DNA of 64,000 nt from Sphingomonas abietis. GTDB lineage: Bacteria; Pseudomonadota; Alphaproteobacteria; Sphingomonadales; Sphingomonadaceae. Where the stretch lies: the NCBI RefSeq assembly GCF_027625475.1, contig NZ_CP115174.1:124001-188000 (forward strand), in the 5' to 3' direction. A model generated the notes under the pieces. It was not told the DNA's origin. It did no database searches and saw only the letters and a list, made by a program, of their open reading frames with translations. How positions within the stretch are numbered: the stretch's first letter is position 1; the number at the start of each line of letters is the position of its first letter. Both the position numbers and the translations under genes were made by a program. Shown one piece after another: positions 20,132-28,429 of this stretch.

Positions 20132-20494
20132 ATGGCTGGAGAAAAGGAAGAGAATGAAACAAAAAGTAATTTTGGTAGCTTTCTCAATGATTTGCGTAAG
20201 TCGCGCGGTTTTACGCTTAGGGATGTCGAGAAAATCACCGACGGTTCGATATCGAATGGGTATCTAAGCCAGCTCGAGAACGGCAACATCGAAAAGCCGT
20301 CGGCAGCGAAGCTCCATCACTTAGCAAATGTCTACGCGGTCGATTATCATGTGCTGATGGAACACGCAGGATTTGTCTCAGAGGCGAGCGCTCCGATGAA
20401 CCGTGTAGCAACATCGGTTTTGGGTGAGTTGACGCACGAGGAAGAGGAGCAGTTGCTCCAATATCTGAGCTTCATCCGGAGCCAGAAACGGTAG
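20132..20494 (+). CDS. XRE-family HTH transcriptional regulator
   Basis: A 120-residue DNA-binding protein. The helix-turn-helix lies at about residues 14-70: FLNDLRKSRGFTLRDVEKIT, then SISNGYLSQLENGNIEKPSA and LHHLANVYAVDYHVLMEHAG. The C-terminal half is acidic and could contact the partner protease. Its stop overlaps the start of the ImmA/IrrE gene by one base (TAGTG). XRE-ImmA pairs act as repressor and activating protease in ICEBs1 and the IrrE-DdrO stress response. It most likely binds the GCTAA sites before its own gene and represses the divergent ubiquitin-like operon. Confidence 0.88.
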   Translation: MAGEKEENETKSNFGSFLNDLRKSRGFTLRDVEKITDGSISNGYLSQLENGNIEKPSAAKLHHLANVYAVDYHVLMEHAGFVSEASAPMNRVATSVLGELTHEEEEQLLQYLSFIRSQKR

Positions 20495-21414
20495 TGGTTG
20501 CGGACGATTCCTCGCTTCCCATAGAGGATCTGGAGGAGATCGCCCGCATTGCGCGTCGTGCGCTGAATGATGCAGATGCGATTGGCGTTTTTCCGACGCC
20601 AGTCGATCGGATCATGGAGGCCGCGAAAATTCAGGTTGTGCCGCTTGCGATCGATGAAGGTTACTTGGCTCGCCTCCGACGGCAGGCGGAAGCTGCTGGC
20701 AAGGCACTGCTTTCAGCAATATCAAAGGTTTGGGGCGTTCTTGATCCGAAGGCCCGTGTCGCATTCATCGATCCGGAGACGCCGAAGGCGAAGTTGCCTT
20801 TCCTGAAGCTGCACGAGGGCGGGCATGCCTTGCTCCCGTGGCAAAGCCTGTTCGGTCACGTCGAGGATTGTCGCAAGACTCTCTCGCCCGAGATCAAGGA
20901 CGAATTTGAGCAGCAGGCCAATGTTTTCGCATCTGATGTGCTTTTTCAGATGGGCAGCCTCCGCCGTGATGCTGGAGATCTGTCATTTGGAATTCCAGCA
21001 ATTCTGAGCTTGGCGAAGCGTTATGGCGCTTCAATCTACGCTACCGCTCGTCGGTATGCCCAAAACAGCGATCGAACCTGTGCGGTGATCTTCCTAGACC
21101 CACCCGCGATCCACGCCGAACTCGGTGGGGTTGCAATGGTCAGGCGTGTCGCAACGTCCTCGTCGTTTGACGCTAGGTTCAGCCATCTTGTGTGGCCGTC
21201 GTGGATCAGTACGAGAGAGGGCTTGGGACGCCTCATCCCGCTGGCCAAAATGACTAGGCCTCGAGATTTTTCGATGGCCGACGCGAATTCCGATAGGTTC
21301 GAATTTGTGGGCGAAGCGTTTCGCACAACCCACCACATCATGATCCTCATTTCCTGTTTAGAAACGACGGTTCCCAAGATTTTCGTGCCTGACCGTCAGC
21401 TGGTGCTTTTCTGA
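20494..21414 (+). CDS. ImmA/IrrE-family metallopeptidase
   Basis: A 306-residue protein with the zinc motif HEGGH at residues 107-111 and the downstream glutamate motif EQQANVFASDVLF (Glu139), both typical of ImmA/IrrE (COG2856) enzymes. These proteases cleave a cognate XRE repressor after DNA damage or another signal. Residues 170-306 form an additional domain with hydrophobic strands, probably sensory. The GTG start at 20494 overlaps the previous stop, and its own stop overlaps the next ATG (TGATG), so the three genes are coupled. Confidence 0.88.
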   Translation: MVADDSSLPIEDLEEIARIARRALNDADAIGVFPTPVDRIMEAAKIQVVPLAIDEGYLARLRRQAEAAGKALLSAISKVWGVLDPKARVAFIDPETPKAKLPFLKLHEGGHALLPWQSLFGHVEDCRKTLSPEIKDEFEQQANVFASDVLFQMGSLRRDAGDLSFGIPAILSLAKRYGASIYATARRYAQNSDRTCAVIFLDPPAIHAELGGVAMVRRVATSSSFDARFSHLVWPSWISTREGLGRLIPLAKMTRPRDFSMADANSDRFEFVGEAFRTTHHIMILISCLETTVPKIFVPDRQLVLF

Positions 21415-21758
21415 TGCCAGTCCAAATCACAGCTTATCTCCCCATTGTGGATGCTGAGCGTTTTCAAGCGTACGCAGAGTCATTTGGGATCGATAAGTCC
21501 GCACTGGCAAACCTGTTGATCAAGCGCGAGCTGGCTCTTCAGCGTCTCTCTGTCCTTGAGCGATACAAACATTCGATGCCGATTTCAGGCTGTAAAAAAG
21601 TGACGGCTCATATCGTTGATCCCGAAACGAAAGCCGCGTTTGCTGCCCTTTCTGAGCAAAACCAGCTCAAGGCTGGCGCGGCTGCGAGCATTCTCTTTCT
21701 CGCTGAGCTCCATGAGCGGTGGCTCGACCGCGCATTTGGGCTAGCTGACTCAATCTGA
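21414..21758 (+). CDS. Probable tandem ribbon-helix-helix protein
   Basis: A 114-residue protein that appears to be an internal duplication. Unit 1 is VQITAYLPIVDAERFQAYAESFG plus DKSALANLLIKREL (residues 3-40); unit 2 is KVTAHIVDPETKAAFAALSEQ plus LKAGAAASILFLAEL (residues 61-97). Each has the strand-helix-helix order of ribbon-helix-helix (RHH/CopG) DNA-binding domains. RHH proteins normally dimerise; a tandem copy could do so within one chain. It is translationally coupled to the ImmA gene. The family is inferred from pattern only. Confidence 0.55.
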   Translation: MPVQITAYLPIVDAERFQAYAESFGIDKSALANLLIKRELALQRLSVLERYKHSMPISGCKKVTAHIVDPETKAAFAALSEQNQLKAGAAASILFLAELHERWLDRAFGLADSI

Positions 21759-21787
21759 GTCAAAATCTTGACTCAGATTGAGTCAGC
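21744..21787. repeat. Perfect 20-bp inverted repeat made of four TGACTCA-type heptamers
   Basis: Arms 21744-21763 and 21768-21787 match perfectly around a 4-base centre (AATC). Each arm is itself palindromic: TGACTCA at 21746 and 21769, TGAGTCA at 21756 and 21779. It overlaps the 3' end of the tandem RHH gene. As RNA it would fold into a 20-bp stem and may end transcription, though no T-run follows. As DNA it would suit a multimeric binding protein. Confidence 0.75.
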
Positions 21788-21879
21788 GCATACCGTCCCT
21801 TAACCGCGTTGTCGTATTAGCGTGGCTGTTTAAGCTCGGCTTTTCACGTTCGTGAGTCGCTGCATAAGGGGATGCTGGG

Positions 21880-22040
21880 ATGGGAGCGCTTGCTCAATCG
21901 CCGTCGAAATATGTTCTGACGGAATTGGCCATGCGTTCGATGGTTGAGCTCGAGAGGGCTAGGGCGGGGTTGGATTTCGAAAGCGAGGCGCTCGGCGAAC
22001 TCGCGTCTGCCCTGCTTGACAGCTATGAGGTGGGCGGTAC
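21880..22040 (+). pseudogene. 5' fragment of a gene cut by an IS3 element
   Basis: An ATG at 21880 after AAGGGG opens a frame giving a helical sequence (LTELAMRSMVELERARAGLD, then ESEALGELASALLDSYEVGG) for about 53 residues before the IS boundary at 22041. Beyond that the frame runs into IS sequence. No matching 3' part is visible after the element at 23362. Family not recognised; it may have belonged with the preceding operon. Confidence 0.5.
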
Positions 22041-22079
22041 TGAACCGCCCCGGGTTTACCGGAGGCGTTGGGTTGTGAG

Positions 22080-22985
22080 TCACGCTGCCATATCGATGGT
22101 GTCTGCGGCAGCATAATATTGATCTTCGGCTTCGGCAGGCGGGATGTTGCCGATAGGCTCCAGCAGCCGACGATGGTTGAACCAGTCGACCCATTCGAGC
22201 GTGGCGTATTCGACGGCTTCGAAACTGCGCCACGGCCCACGCCTATGGATCACTTCGGCCTTGTAGAGGCCGTTGATCGTCTCGGCCAAAGCGTTGTCGT
22301 AGCTGTCTCCGACACTGCCGACCGACGGCTCGATCCCGGCTTCGGCAAGGCGCTCGGTGTACTTGATGGACACGTATTGCGACCCGCGGTCGCTATGATG
22401 GATGAGGCCGCCCCGATGAGCCGGCCGGCGATCATGAAGCGCCTGCTCCAAGGCATCGAGAACGAAGCTGGCATGCGCCGTCCTGCTGGCCCGCCAGCCG
22501 ACGATCCGCCTGGCATAGGTGTCGATGACGAAGGCGACGTAGACGAACCCCGCCCAGGTCGCGACATAGGTGAAGTCCGACACCCACAGCATGTTCGGCG
22601 CCGGCGCGTAGAACCGGCGGTTGACGTGATCGAGTGGGCACGGCGCCGCTTTGTCGCTGATGGTCGTGCGCACCGGCTTGCCCCGGATCACTCCTGCCAA
22701 GCCCATCTCTCGCATCAACCGCGCGACAGTACAGCGGGCGACCGGAAAGCCTTCCCGCATCATCTGCCGCCAGACCTTGCGCACGCCGTAGACCGCGAAG
22801 TTCTCGGCGAACACGCGCGCGATCTCCGGCTTCAGGGCGACATCCCGCTGCGCCCGCGCCGATAGGCGTGTTGGATCCTGTCGCTGCGCGACGCGCTCGT
22901 GATAGGTGGATGGGGCGATCGGCAGAACGCGGCAGATCGGCTCGACCCCATAGGCATCGCGGTGATCGTCAATGAAGGCGATCAT
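22080..22985 (-). CDS. IS3-family transposase OrfB (DDE integrase)
   Basis: Catalytic subunit of the IS3 element, from the ATG at 22985, about 301 residues. An HTH_21 segment (residues 50-95, with [11 protein letters not shown]) precedes the retroviral-type integrase core. The catalytic residues are present: Asp in LWVSDFTYV, Asp in HHSDRGSQY and Glu in NALAETING, followed by the usual [11 protein letters not shown]. The ATG overlaps the orfA stop (ATGA). In IS3 elements a -1 frameshift normally makes an OrfAB fusion as the active transposase; the frame upstream of 22985 is open, which allows this. Confidence 0.9.
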   Translation of the reverse strand: MIAFIDDHRDAYGVEPICRVLPIAPSTYHERVAQRQDPTRLSARAQRDVALKPEIARVFAENFAVYGVRKVWRQMMREGFPVARCTVARLMREMGLAGVIRGKPVRTTISDKAAPCPLDHVNRRFYAPAPNMLWVSDFTYVATWAGFVYVAFVIDTYARRIVGWRASRTAHASFVLDALEQALHDRRPAHRGGLIHHSDRGSQYVSIKYTERLAEAGIEPSVGSVGDSYDNALAETINGLYKAEVIHRRGPWRSFEAVEYATLEWVDWFNHRRLLEPIGNIPPAEAEDQYYAAADTIDMAA

Positions 22986-23308
22986 CGCCGGAACGGGCGG
23001 TCGAGCTCCGCCTGAGCAAAATACGCTGACGCCTTGCGCAGGATCTCGTTGGCCTGTCGCAGTTCGCGGACCTCGCGCTCCAACGCCTTCACCTTGTCGG
23101 CAACCTCTGTCGGGACGCCCGCCCGCTTGCCGCTGTCGACCTCGGCCTTCTTCACCCACTCATGAAGCGTCTGCGGAACGCAGCCGATCTTTCCCGCGAT
23201 CGAAACCACCGCCGCCCAGCGAGAGGGATAATCGCGCTCGTGATCGACAACCATCCGCACCGCCCGCTCGCGGACCTCAGGCGCAAATTTGTTCGTCGTC
23301 TTGCTCAT
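22982..23308 (-). CDS. IS3-family transposase OrfA
   Basis: A 108-residue protein with a helix-turn-helix for recognising the IS ends ([26 protein letters not shown] followed by [12 protein letters not shown]) and a C-terminal leucine-rich coiled coil ([25 protein letters not shown]) used for dimerisation. Its stop overlaps the orfB start. Intact, so together with orfB and both ends the element may still be mobile. Confidence 0.88.
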   Translation of the reverse strand: MSKTTNKFAPEVRERAVRMVVDHERDYPSRWAAVVSIAGKIGCVPQTLHEWVKKAEVDSGKRAGVPTEVADKVKALEREVRELRQANEILRKASAYFAQAELDRPFRR

Positions 23309-23361
23309 ACAGGCTCCACCTTCTCAGGAGTTGGAGCCTCCGGCAAACCCGGCGCGGTTCA

Positions 23362-23798
23362 TCCAGCCTTCAGTCCGCACCGTCTTCCAGTCCATCGGCG
23401 AAGGTTCGCTGTAGCAAGCCCAAGGAGCGTGGCATGGAAGTCATCGATGGAACGTCCGGCGTTCGCTTTCGGCGGCAGTCGACCAGTTATCGCCATTCCG
23501 ACGCTCGAGTCGCGCTCCCAATAGCCGACCGGCCGCAGGCCCGCGATTCATTCCCAAAGTCCAGAGAGGCTCGAAGCCACGTTTGATGCCGGGCTGCAAG
23601 AAGCTGGCCACTGCGAAACCAGCTGCCTCGGATGCAATGGTAGTCGCGATCTGACACGTCCCTTGAGATGCTCGTGCCCAGATGGGGCAAGCCGCTTAGC
23701 GTGGAGTCAATCGATCGCGATGCTTGCCCAAACGCGGCCATGAGCCACCATCTGAGAAACCCGTGGACCTTCGGTTCGACTTTTGCTTGGAACGCTGG
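23362..23798. other. Region without a convincing gene between IS3 and the ATPase gene
   Basis: This 437-base stretch has only short, poorly supported open frames on both strands. It may contain the 5' control region of the ATPase-HNH pair and debris left by the IS3-associated rearrangement. A frame starting at 23434 (49 residues) has an AAGGAG before it but a composition unlike a folded protein. Confidence 0.4.
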
Positions 23799-25439
23799 AT
23801 GGACACGGTGATCTTCACACTCGACCTGGACGCATTCCCTGACGCTCAACCAGGCACCATCATCATTACACCCAGCAAGGAAAATTGGAACGACTTCGGC
23901 TTTCGTATCCGCGTCGATATCGCGTTCATCACGCCCCGCGAATATGACCGCGTCCTCAACATTTCCGGCTTCTTTGGATTCATCGGCGAATCAAAAAATG
24001 TTTCCGATGTGCGTCTTTTGAGGAAGTTGCTCGAGAATGCTCCCGACAAGCGGCTAAGCTCCAAGGATATCCCGCCTTTTTTCACCATGCTCCCGAATAT
24101 GGGCGCGTATCGCGACATCGTTGCGTATCTCGGACCAGAACTCGCGACCAAGTCTCTGCTCGCCATGAACGAGGTCGTCGCCATGGACGACACCAGGACT
24201 GGCCCCGGTTGGTTGCGTGACGCGAAACAATCGCGGGTTTTCAAACAGGCATTCCTAAGAACCTCGGAAGCGTTCTTCGCATGGACCAACGCCGGACCGG
24301 TGCTGCATGGCCTGGAACACGAGCAGGTCGGCCAGATCTCTGACACGTTCAACGTACACTTCCAGCTAGAAGGTCGGCCCAATGCGCACGACCTCAGTTT
24401 CCGGTTCAACGTCAACGACTCCATATTGCCTCGGCGCTTTGCCGTCGTGATCGGAGAGAACGGCGTCGGCAAGAGCCAGACGCTGAGCAGTATCGCACGG
24501 GCGGCTCTCGATGGCACTAGCCATCTGACGGACGGCGATGGGGAGCGCCCATCGGTCAACCGTCTCCTCGCATTCACACCGACATCTACGACGTCATCGG
24601 TCTTTCCCAGTGATCGCCGGCGCAATCCCAAAATATGGTATCGTCGTTTCGCGCTTGGCCAGTCCAGTGGCGTCCGGGATCGCTACACGACGGCGGACAT
24701 GATCCTGCGCCTGGCGCGTACCAGCGAGCGGATCGGCACGAACAACCGGTTGAACCTGTTCCTCAAGGCGATCCGTGCGATTGAGGGCTGGCACGAACTC
24801 GGGTTGCATGCCGTCCCCGACTATGAGCACGCGATTATTTATCTCAACGGCTTGCTCGATGGTGGCGAGCAAGAAAGGATCGAACGGTTCAGCGCGATCG
24901 ATCTGCGCCGCGAACCGGCTCGGATCGTCTATGGCAGACCCTATCCCCTCAGCAGTGGCGAGCAGTCGTTCCTGCGGTTTGCCGCTATTGCCAGCCTGTA
25001 CATCGAGAACGGGACCCTAGTCCTCCTCGACGAGCCTGAGACGCATCTCCATCCCAATTTCATCAGCCAGTTCGTCGCGGTCCTCGACACCCTGCTCGAG
25101 CTGACCGGATCCGCCGCCATCATCGCGACGCACTCGGTCTATTTTGTTCGGGAGTCGTTTGAAGACCAGGTGATCATCCTTCGATCGGAGAGGGACAGGT
25201 CCATCATAGCAGAGCGACCGGTGTTGAAGACATTCGGCGCCGACGTCGGCTCAATCTCCTATTTCGTCTTTGGCGAAGACGAACCTTCGCGCCTCGCGCG
25301 CGAGGCGGAACGCCGGATCGCGGGTAGCTCGGCATCGTGGACCGCGATCTTCGAACATTACAAGGACGAGATTTCCTTAGACCTTCTTGCCGAGATCCGC
25401 GCCCGCCTAGAGCCGCCCAAACCGGCCAGTCGCTCGTGA
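23799..25439 (+). CDS. AAA/ABC-type ATPase of a Septu-like defence pair
   Basis: About 546 residues from ATG 23799; a GTG at 23763 or TTG at 23724 would extend the N-terminus. Walker A GENGVGKS is near residues 219-226, the ABC-like signature LSSGEQSFLRFA and Walker B LVLLDEPETHLHP follow, then a switch histidine in IIATHSVYFVRES. This is the AAA_15/AAA_21 ATPase type found in PtuA, OLD and retron-linked ATPases. The next gene is an HNH nuclease overlapping by 4 bases (GTGA), the two-gene layout of Septu, in which the ATPase holds and controls the nuclease. The N-terminal 200 residues do not match a family I know. Confidence 0.75.
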   Translation: MDTVIFTLDLDAFPDAQPGTIIITPSKENWNDFGFRIRVDIAFITPREYDRVLNISGFFGFIGESKNVSDVRLLRKLLENAPDKRLSSKDIPPFFTMLPNMGAYRDIVAYLGPELATKSLLAMNEVVAMDDTRTGPGWLRDAKQSRVFKQAFLRTSEAFFAWTNAGPVLHGLEHEQVGQISDTFNVHFQLEGRPNAHDLSFRFNVNDSILPRRFAVVIGENGVGKSQTLSSIARAALDGTSHLTDGDGERPSVNRLLAFTPTSTTSSVFPSDRRRNPKIWYRRFALGQSSGVRDRYTTADMILRLARTSERIGTNNRLNLFLKAIRAIEGWHELGLHAVPDYEHAIIYLNGLLDGGEQERIERFSAIDLRREPARIVYGRPYPLSSGEQSFLRFAAIASLYIENGTLVLLDEPETHLHPNFISQFVAVLDTLLELTGSAAIIATHSVYFVRESFEDQVIILRSERDRSIIAERPVLKTFGADVGSISYFVFGEDEPSRLAREAERRIAGSSASWTAIFEHYKDEISLDLLAEIRARLEPPKPASRS

Positions 25440-26302
25440 AAAAGCTTGCGCCGCCAACATATGACGACAATGCCGCGCTCGACTCTTTGGGCAGTAACAA
25501 GCGTCTCGACAGCTATCCCCGGCTGCTGCACCATCTTCCGAAGCTGAAAGCCGGATATGCGCATTATGTTGCGGCCAATGGCAATGTTAGCGCTGTCCAG
25601 CCGGTCACCATTTCCAAAGTGACGGCAAGGTTCCTTCGCGGATACTACGGCTCCCCGCCTGCCGCTCTCTCTTACATCACCACCATGCGCGAGGAGAGCG
25701 ACTCAAACACTTGTCCGATGTGCGGATCGCTCCACAGCGGCACGCTTGATCACGTCATGGACAAGGATAGCCACCCCGCTTTCTCCGTTTTTACACAAAA
25801 CCTCGTCCCCGCCTGCAAGTGCAACAGCAAGCGCCTGAAACCTCTCGTTGGCGCGAACCCGGGGGAGCGGATCCTCCATCCCTATTTCGACACGGTGCTG
25901 GCGCAACGGATCGTAGCTGCCCGCTTTACCGATCTCGGCCCGGTTCCCCATGTCGAGACGCGCATAGTCCTCGACGCCACAGACCCTCATTATGCTGCGA
26001 CCATTTTTCATCACAACAGCGTCGTCATGCGAACATCGATCCATGGCTATCTCGCGAGGAACTGGGCGGCGATGCTGCGACGACCGGCGCTCGCTGTCCC
26101 AGACCTGAAGCGTGATCCGATCAGCCGCAACGAAATGGTGGCGATGATCCAGAACGAGCGCGACCGAACGGATGACGCGCGCGAGAGCAGGAACAACTGG
26201 GATTCCGTGTATCTCAGCGGCCTTCTCGACGACGACGTGATCGATTGGCTGTACCAGCAAATCGGTCGCCCCGGACGCAGGCCAGGTGGTCCCCTCTTCT
26301 AG
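25436..26302 (+). CDS. HNH endonuclease, Septu PtuB-like
   Basis: A 288-residue protein from a GTG that overlaps the ATPase stop. The HNH core lies at residues 93-133: CPMCGS (Cys93, Cys96), GTLDHVMDKDSHPAF (Asp105-His106 catalytic), then NLVPACKCNSKR (Asn122, Cys127, Cys129). This is the zinc-bound HNH type of PtuB, expected to cut DNA or tRNA when released from the ATPase. Residues 150-288 are a helical domain that may bind the ATPase. The TAG stop is the last base triplet before an IS701 element, so the gene escaped disruption by a single base. Confidence 0.75.
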   Translation: MKKLAPPTYDDNAALDSLGSNKRLDSYPRLLHHLPKLKAGYAHYVAANGNVSAVQPVTISKVTARFLRGYYGSPPAALSYITTMREESDSNTCPMCGSLHSGTLDHVMDKDSHPAFSVFTQNLVPACKCNSKRLKPLVGANPGERILHPYFDTVLAQRIVAARFTDLGPVPHVETRIVLDATDPHYAATIFHHNSVVMRTSIHGYLARNWAAMLRRPALAVPDLKRDPISRNEMVAMIQNERDRTDDARESRNNWDSVYLSGLLDDDVIDWLYQQIGRPGRRPGGPLF

Positions 26303-27733
26303 CACTACTTTGGCAGGTTGAAGGAACCGACAGGGATCGTCATGGATTCGGATGTGTCAGTGTAGGCTGACGGATCCTTTGCGATGGCGGTGGACGAGAG
26401 CTGGCGGATTGATCTGGAGCGATGGCTTGAACCGTTCCTGGTCGGGCTATCGCATCCAGCGCGGCGCAGGATGTGCCCGCTGTATATTGCTGGTCTGATT
26501 GGTCCAGGTGACCGCAAGAGCGTGCAGCCTATGGCGGCTCGCGCCGGCGAGGTCGGCTACGACCAGCTTCATCATTTTGTCGCGGCGGGCGTCTGGGACA
26601 GCGCGCCTTTGGAGAGGGCTCTCCTGACGGAAGCGGATCGCCTGGTCGGCGGCGACGACGCCTTCCTGGTCATCGACGACACGGCATTGCCGAAGAAGGG
26701 GCGCCACTCGGTGGGCGTCGCGCCACAATATGCCTCGTCGCTCGGCAAGACCGCGAACAGCCAGTCGCTGGTGTCGGTGACACTGGCATCGGGCGAGGTA
26801 CCGGTGATGGTCGGCCTTCGACTGTTCCTGCCGGACAGCTGGACGCGCGATCCGGAGCGGATGGCCCGCGCTCGCATCCCAGCGGACCGACAAGTCGCTT
26901 TGTCGAAGCCCGAGATTGCGATCGAGGAGATCGACCGTGTCATCGCGTCCGGTGTCCGATTTGGCTGCGTACTTGCGGATGCGGGTTACGGGTCGAGCGC
27001 GCCGTTCCGCCATGCGCTGAGCGAGCGTGGCCTTGTGTGGGCAGTCGGCATGTCCCGGCGACAAACGGTTTATCCCACCGATGTCGCCATGATCTTCCCA
27101 ACAGAGAAGGCTCGCAAACCGCGCAAGCACCACATCCCAAATATGCCGCCGGTCTGCGCAGAAGAGGTGCTGGCCGGCCAGAGATGGCGAAAGATAAGCT
27201 GGCGACGCGGCACGAAGGGCGCGCTCACATGCCATTTCGCTGCATGCCGTGTCCGCATCGCAGACGGTCCAAAGCACCGCATCTTCGACAAAGGCGTCTC
27301 CAGAATGCCCGGCGACGAAGTTTGGATTATCGGCGAGCGCCGCGCGACCGGTGAGCGCAAATATTACATCTCGAACCTGCCCGCGCACACGACCCTCAAA
27401 ACTCTCGCAGCTGCGGTCAAAGCCCGGTGGATATGCGAGCAGGCCCATCAGCAGCTTAAAGAGGAACTTGGCCTCGGCCACTTCGAAGGCCGGTCATGGA
27501 CGGGGCTACACCGACACAGCTTGATGACGATGATTGCCTACGCCTTCCTCCAGTCCCGCCGCCTCCAGGTCGCGGGACGGAAAAAAAAGAGTCTCGGGAC
27601 CGCCGCCGCAACCGAGCATGCCGGCTGTTAGGCAGGCCATCCTCGACCTCTTCGCACGACCACCACCCTCCCGATGCCCACAATGTCGGCGCCAACCAAG
27701 CACGCCGGCTGAACCTGAAGTGCCAAAGTAGTG
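26303..27733 (+). mobile_element. IS701-family insertion sequence, copy 1 (full length)
   Basis: The 1,431-bp element has terminal inverted repeats starting CACTACTTTGGCA at 26303 and ending TGCCAAAGTAGTG at 27733. The flanks are CTAG on the left and TTAG on the right; both fit the YTAR target preference I recall for IS701, but they are not identical, so the two ends may come from different insertions. Positions 26303-27433 are repeated without visible change at 48283-49413. Confidence 0.85.
26384..27731 (+). pseudogene. IS701-family transposase with a frameshift at an A8 run
   Basis: DDE transposase. The catalytic residues are in FLVIDDTALPKKG, GCVLADAGYGSSAPFR and QLKEELGLGHFEG. The frame from 26384 stops at 27631 (415 residues). 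The normal C-terminus (SGPPPQPSMPAVRQAILDLF, then ARPPPSRCPQC) lies in another frame and ends at 27731 inside the terminal repeat. The frames meet at eight A residues (27581-27588); seven would give one continuous protein. It is either a slippage site that makes both forms, a mutation, or a sequencing error in the homopolymer. Confidence 0.75.
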
Positions 27734-27794
27734 TTAGGTGTTTAGTCCCCGCATTTGATGGTGCATTATTCAGTCAGCAATGGAAGGATGCGCT

Positions 27795-27940
27795 ATGGGG
27801 CATGTTCTTCACGGGAGCGCCCGCACGATAGCGGCGACCCGTCGAGCGATACAGCATAGTCAAGAGAGCTTGAGGGCGCTGGCCAAGCGCCATGGTATCA
27901 ACCCCAAGACCGTCGCTAAGTGTAAGAAGCGCACCGACGT
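27795..27940 (+). pseudogene. IS481-family transposase, N-terminal remnant
   Basis: MGHVLHGSARTIAATRRAIQ followed by HSQESLRALAKRHGINPKTVAK matches the start of IS481-type transposases (HTH domain). Similarity ends after about 48 residues, where the sequence switches to an IS630 remnant on the opposite strand. The catalytic domain is absent. Confidence 0.65.
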
Positions 27941-27942
27941 GC

Positions 27943-28240
27943 GCTTGTGGCTCAACAGGTTGTCCATAATGACGACGTTGCCGCGGCGCATTTCGGGCAC
28001 GAGAACGTGGGTAACATAGGCCTCGAACCAGTCGCCGTTGATCGGGCCGCCGAGCATCATCGGCGCCACCATCCCGGTCATGCGCAGCCCGGCGACCAGG
28101 GTTGCTGTCTTGCGGTGCCCGTGCGAGAAGCCCATGCGCAAGCTTCCGCCCTCGGCACAGCAGCCGTGGCTCCGCGTTATGTTGGTCGCGGCCTACGTCT
28201 CGTCGATGAACACCAGGCGCTCTGGGGCGAGGCGAGCTGA
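27943..28240 (-). pseudogene. IS630-family transposase fragment with internal stop
   Basis: On the minus strand the sequence reads LAPERLVFIDET, a TAG stop where IS630 proteins have Trp, then GFSHGHRKTATLVAGLRMTG, GGPINGDWFEAYVTHVLVPE and VVIMDNLLSHK. These are IS630 DDE motifs. Both ends are missing. It abuts the IS481 remnant, showing nested insertion and decay next to the polysaccharide cluster. Confidence 0.7.
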
Positions 28241-28429
28241 TCGGCGAACCACAGCCGGCGCTGCCTCAGGCGTAAATCGTACTGGAGGCGCGGAGCTGCA
28301 AGCACCCCGCCATCCGCCCGGCAAGCCGGCGCGATGCCGGACAGGGCTTTATCTAAACTAAATTTGCCAAGGCGATCCGGCGCCTGCTAGAGGAAAATCT
28401 AAGCTACCACATTTGGGAAAAATGCACTG

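Larger units (their letters stand above)
22041..23361 (-). mobile_element. IS3-family insertion sequence, apparently complete
   Basis: The element is 1,321 bp. Its ends are imperfect inverted repeats: TGAACCGCCCCGGGTTTACC at 22041-22060 and, on the other strand, TGAACCGCGCCGGGTTTGCC from 23361 inward, differing at two positions over 20 bases. Both begin with TGA as in IS3 elements. It holds overlapping orfA and orfB. The bases next to the ends (TAC and TCC) do not match, so no target duplication is seen, which suggests a later rearrangement here. Confidence 0.88.

Noticed and set aside
22068..22865. Plus-strand open frame opposite IS3 orfB
   Set aside because: The opposite strand encodes a full DDE integrase; this frame has no recognisable features.
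26447..27481. Minus-strand open frames inside the IS701 copies
   Set aside because: They repeat in both copies only because the DNA is duplicated, and are complementary to the transposase.
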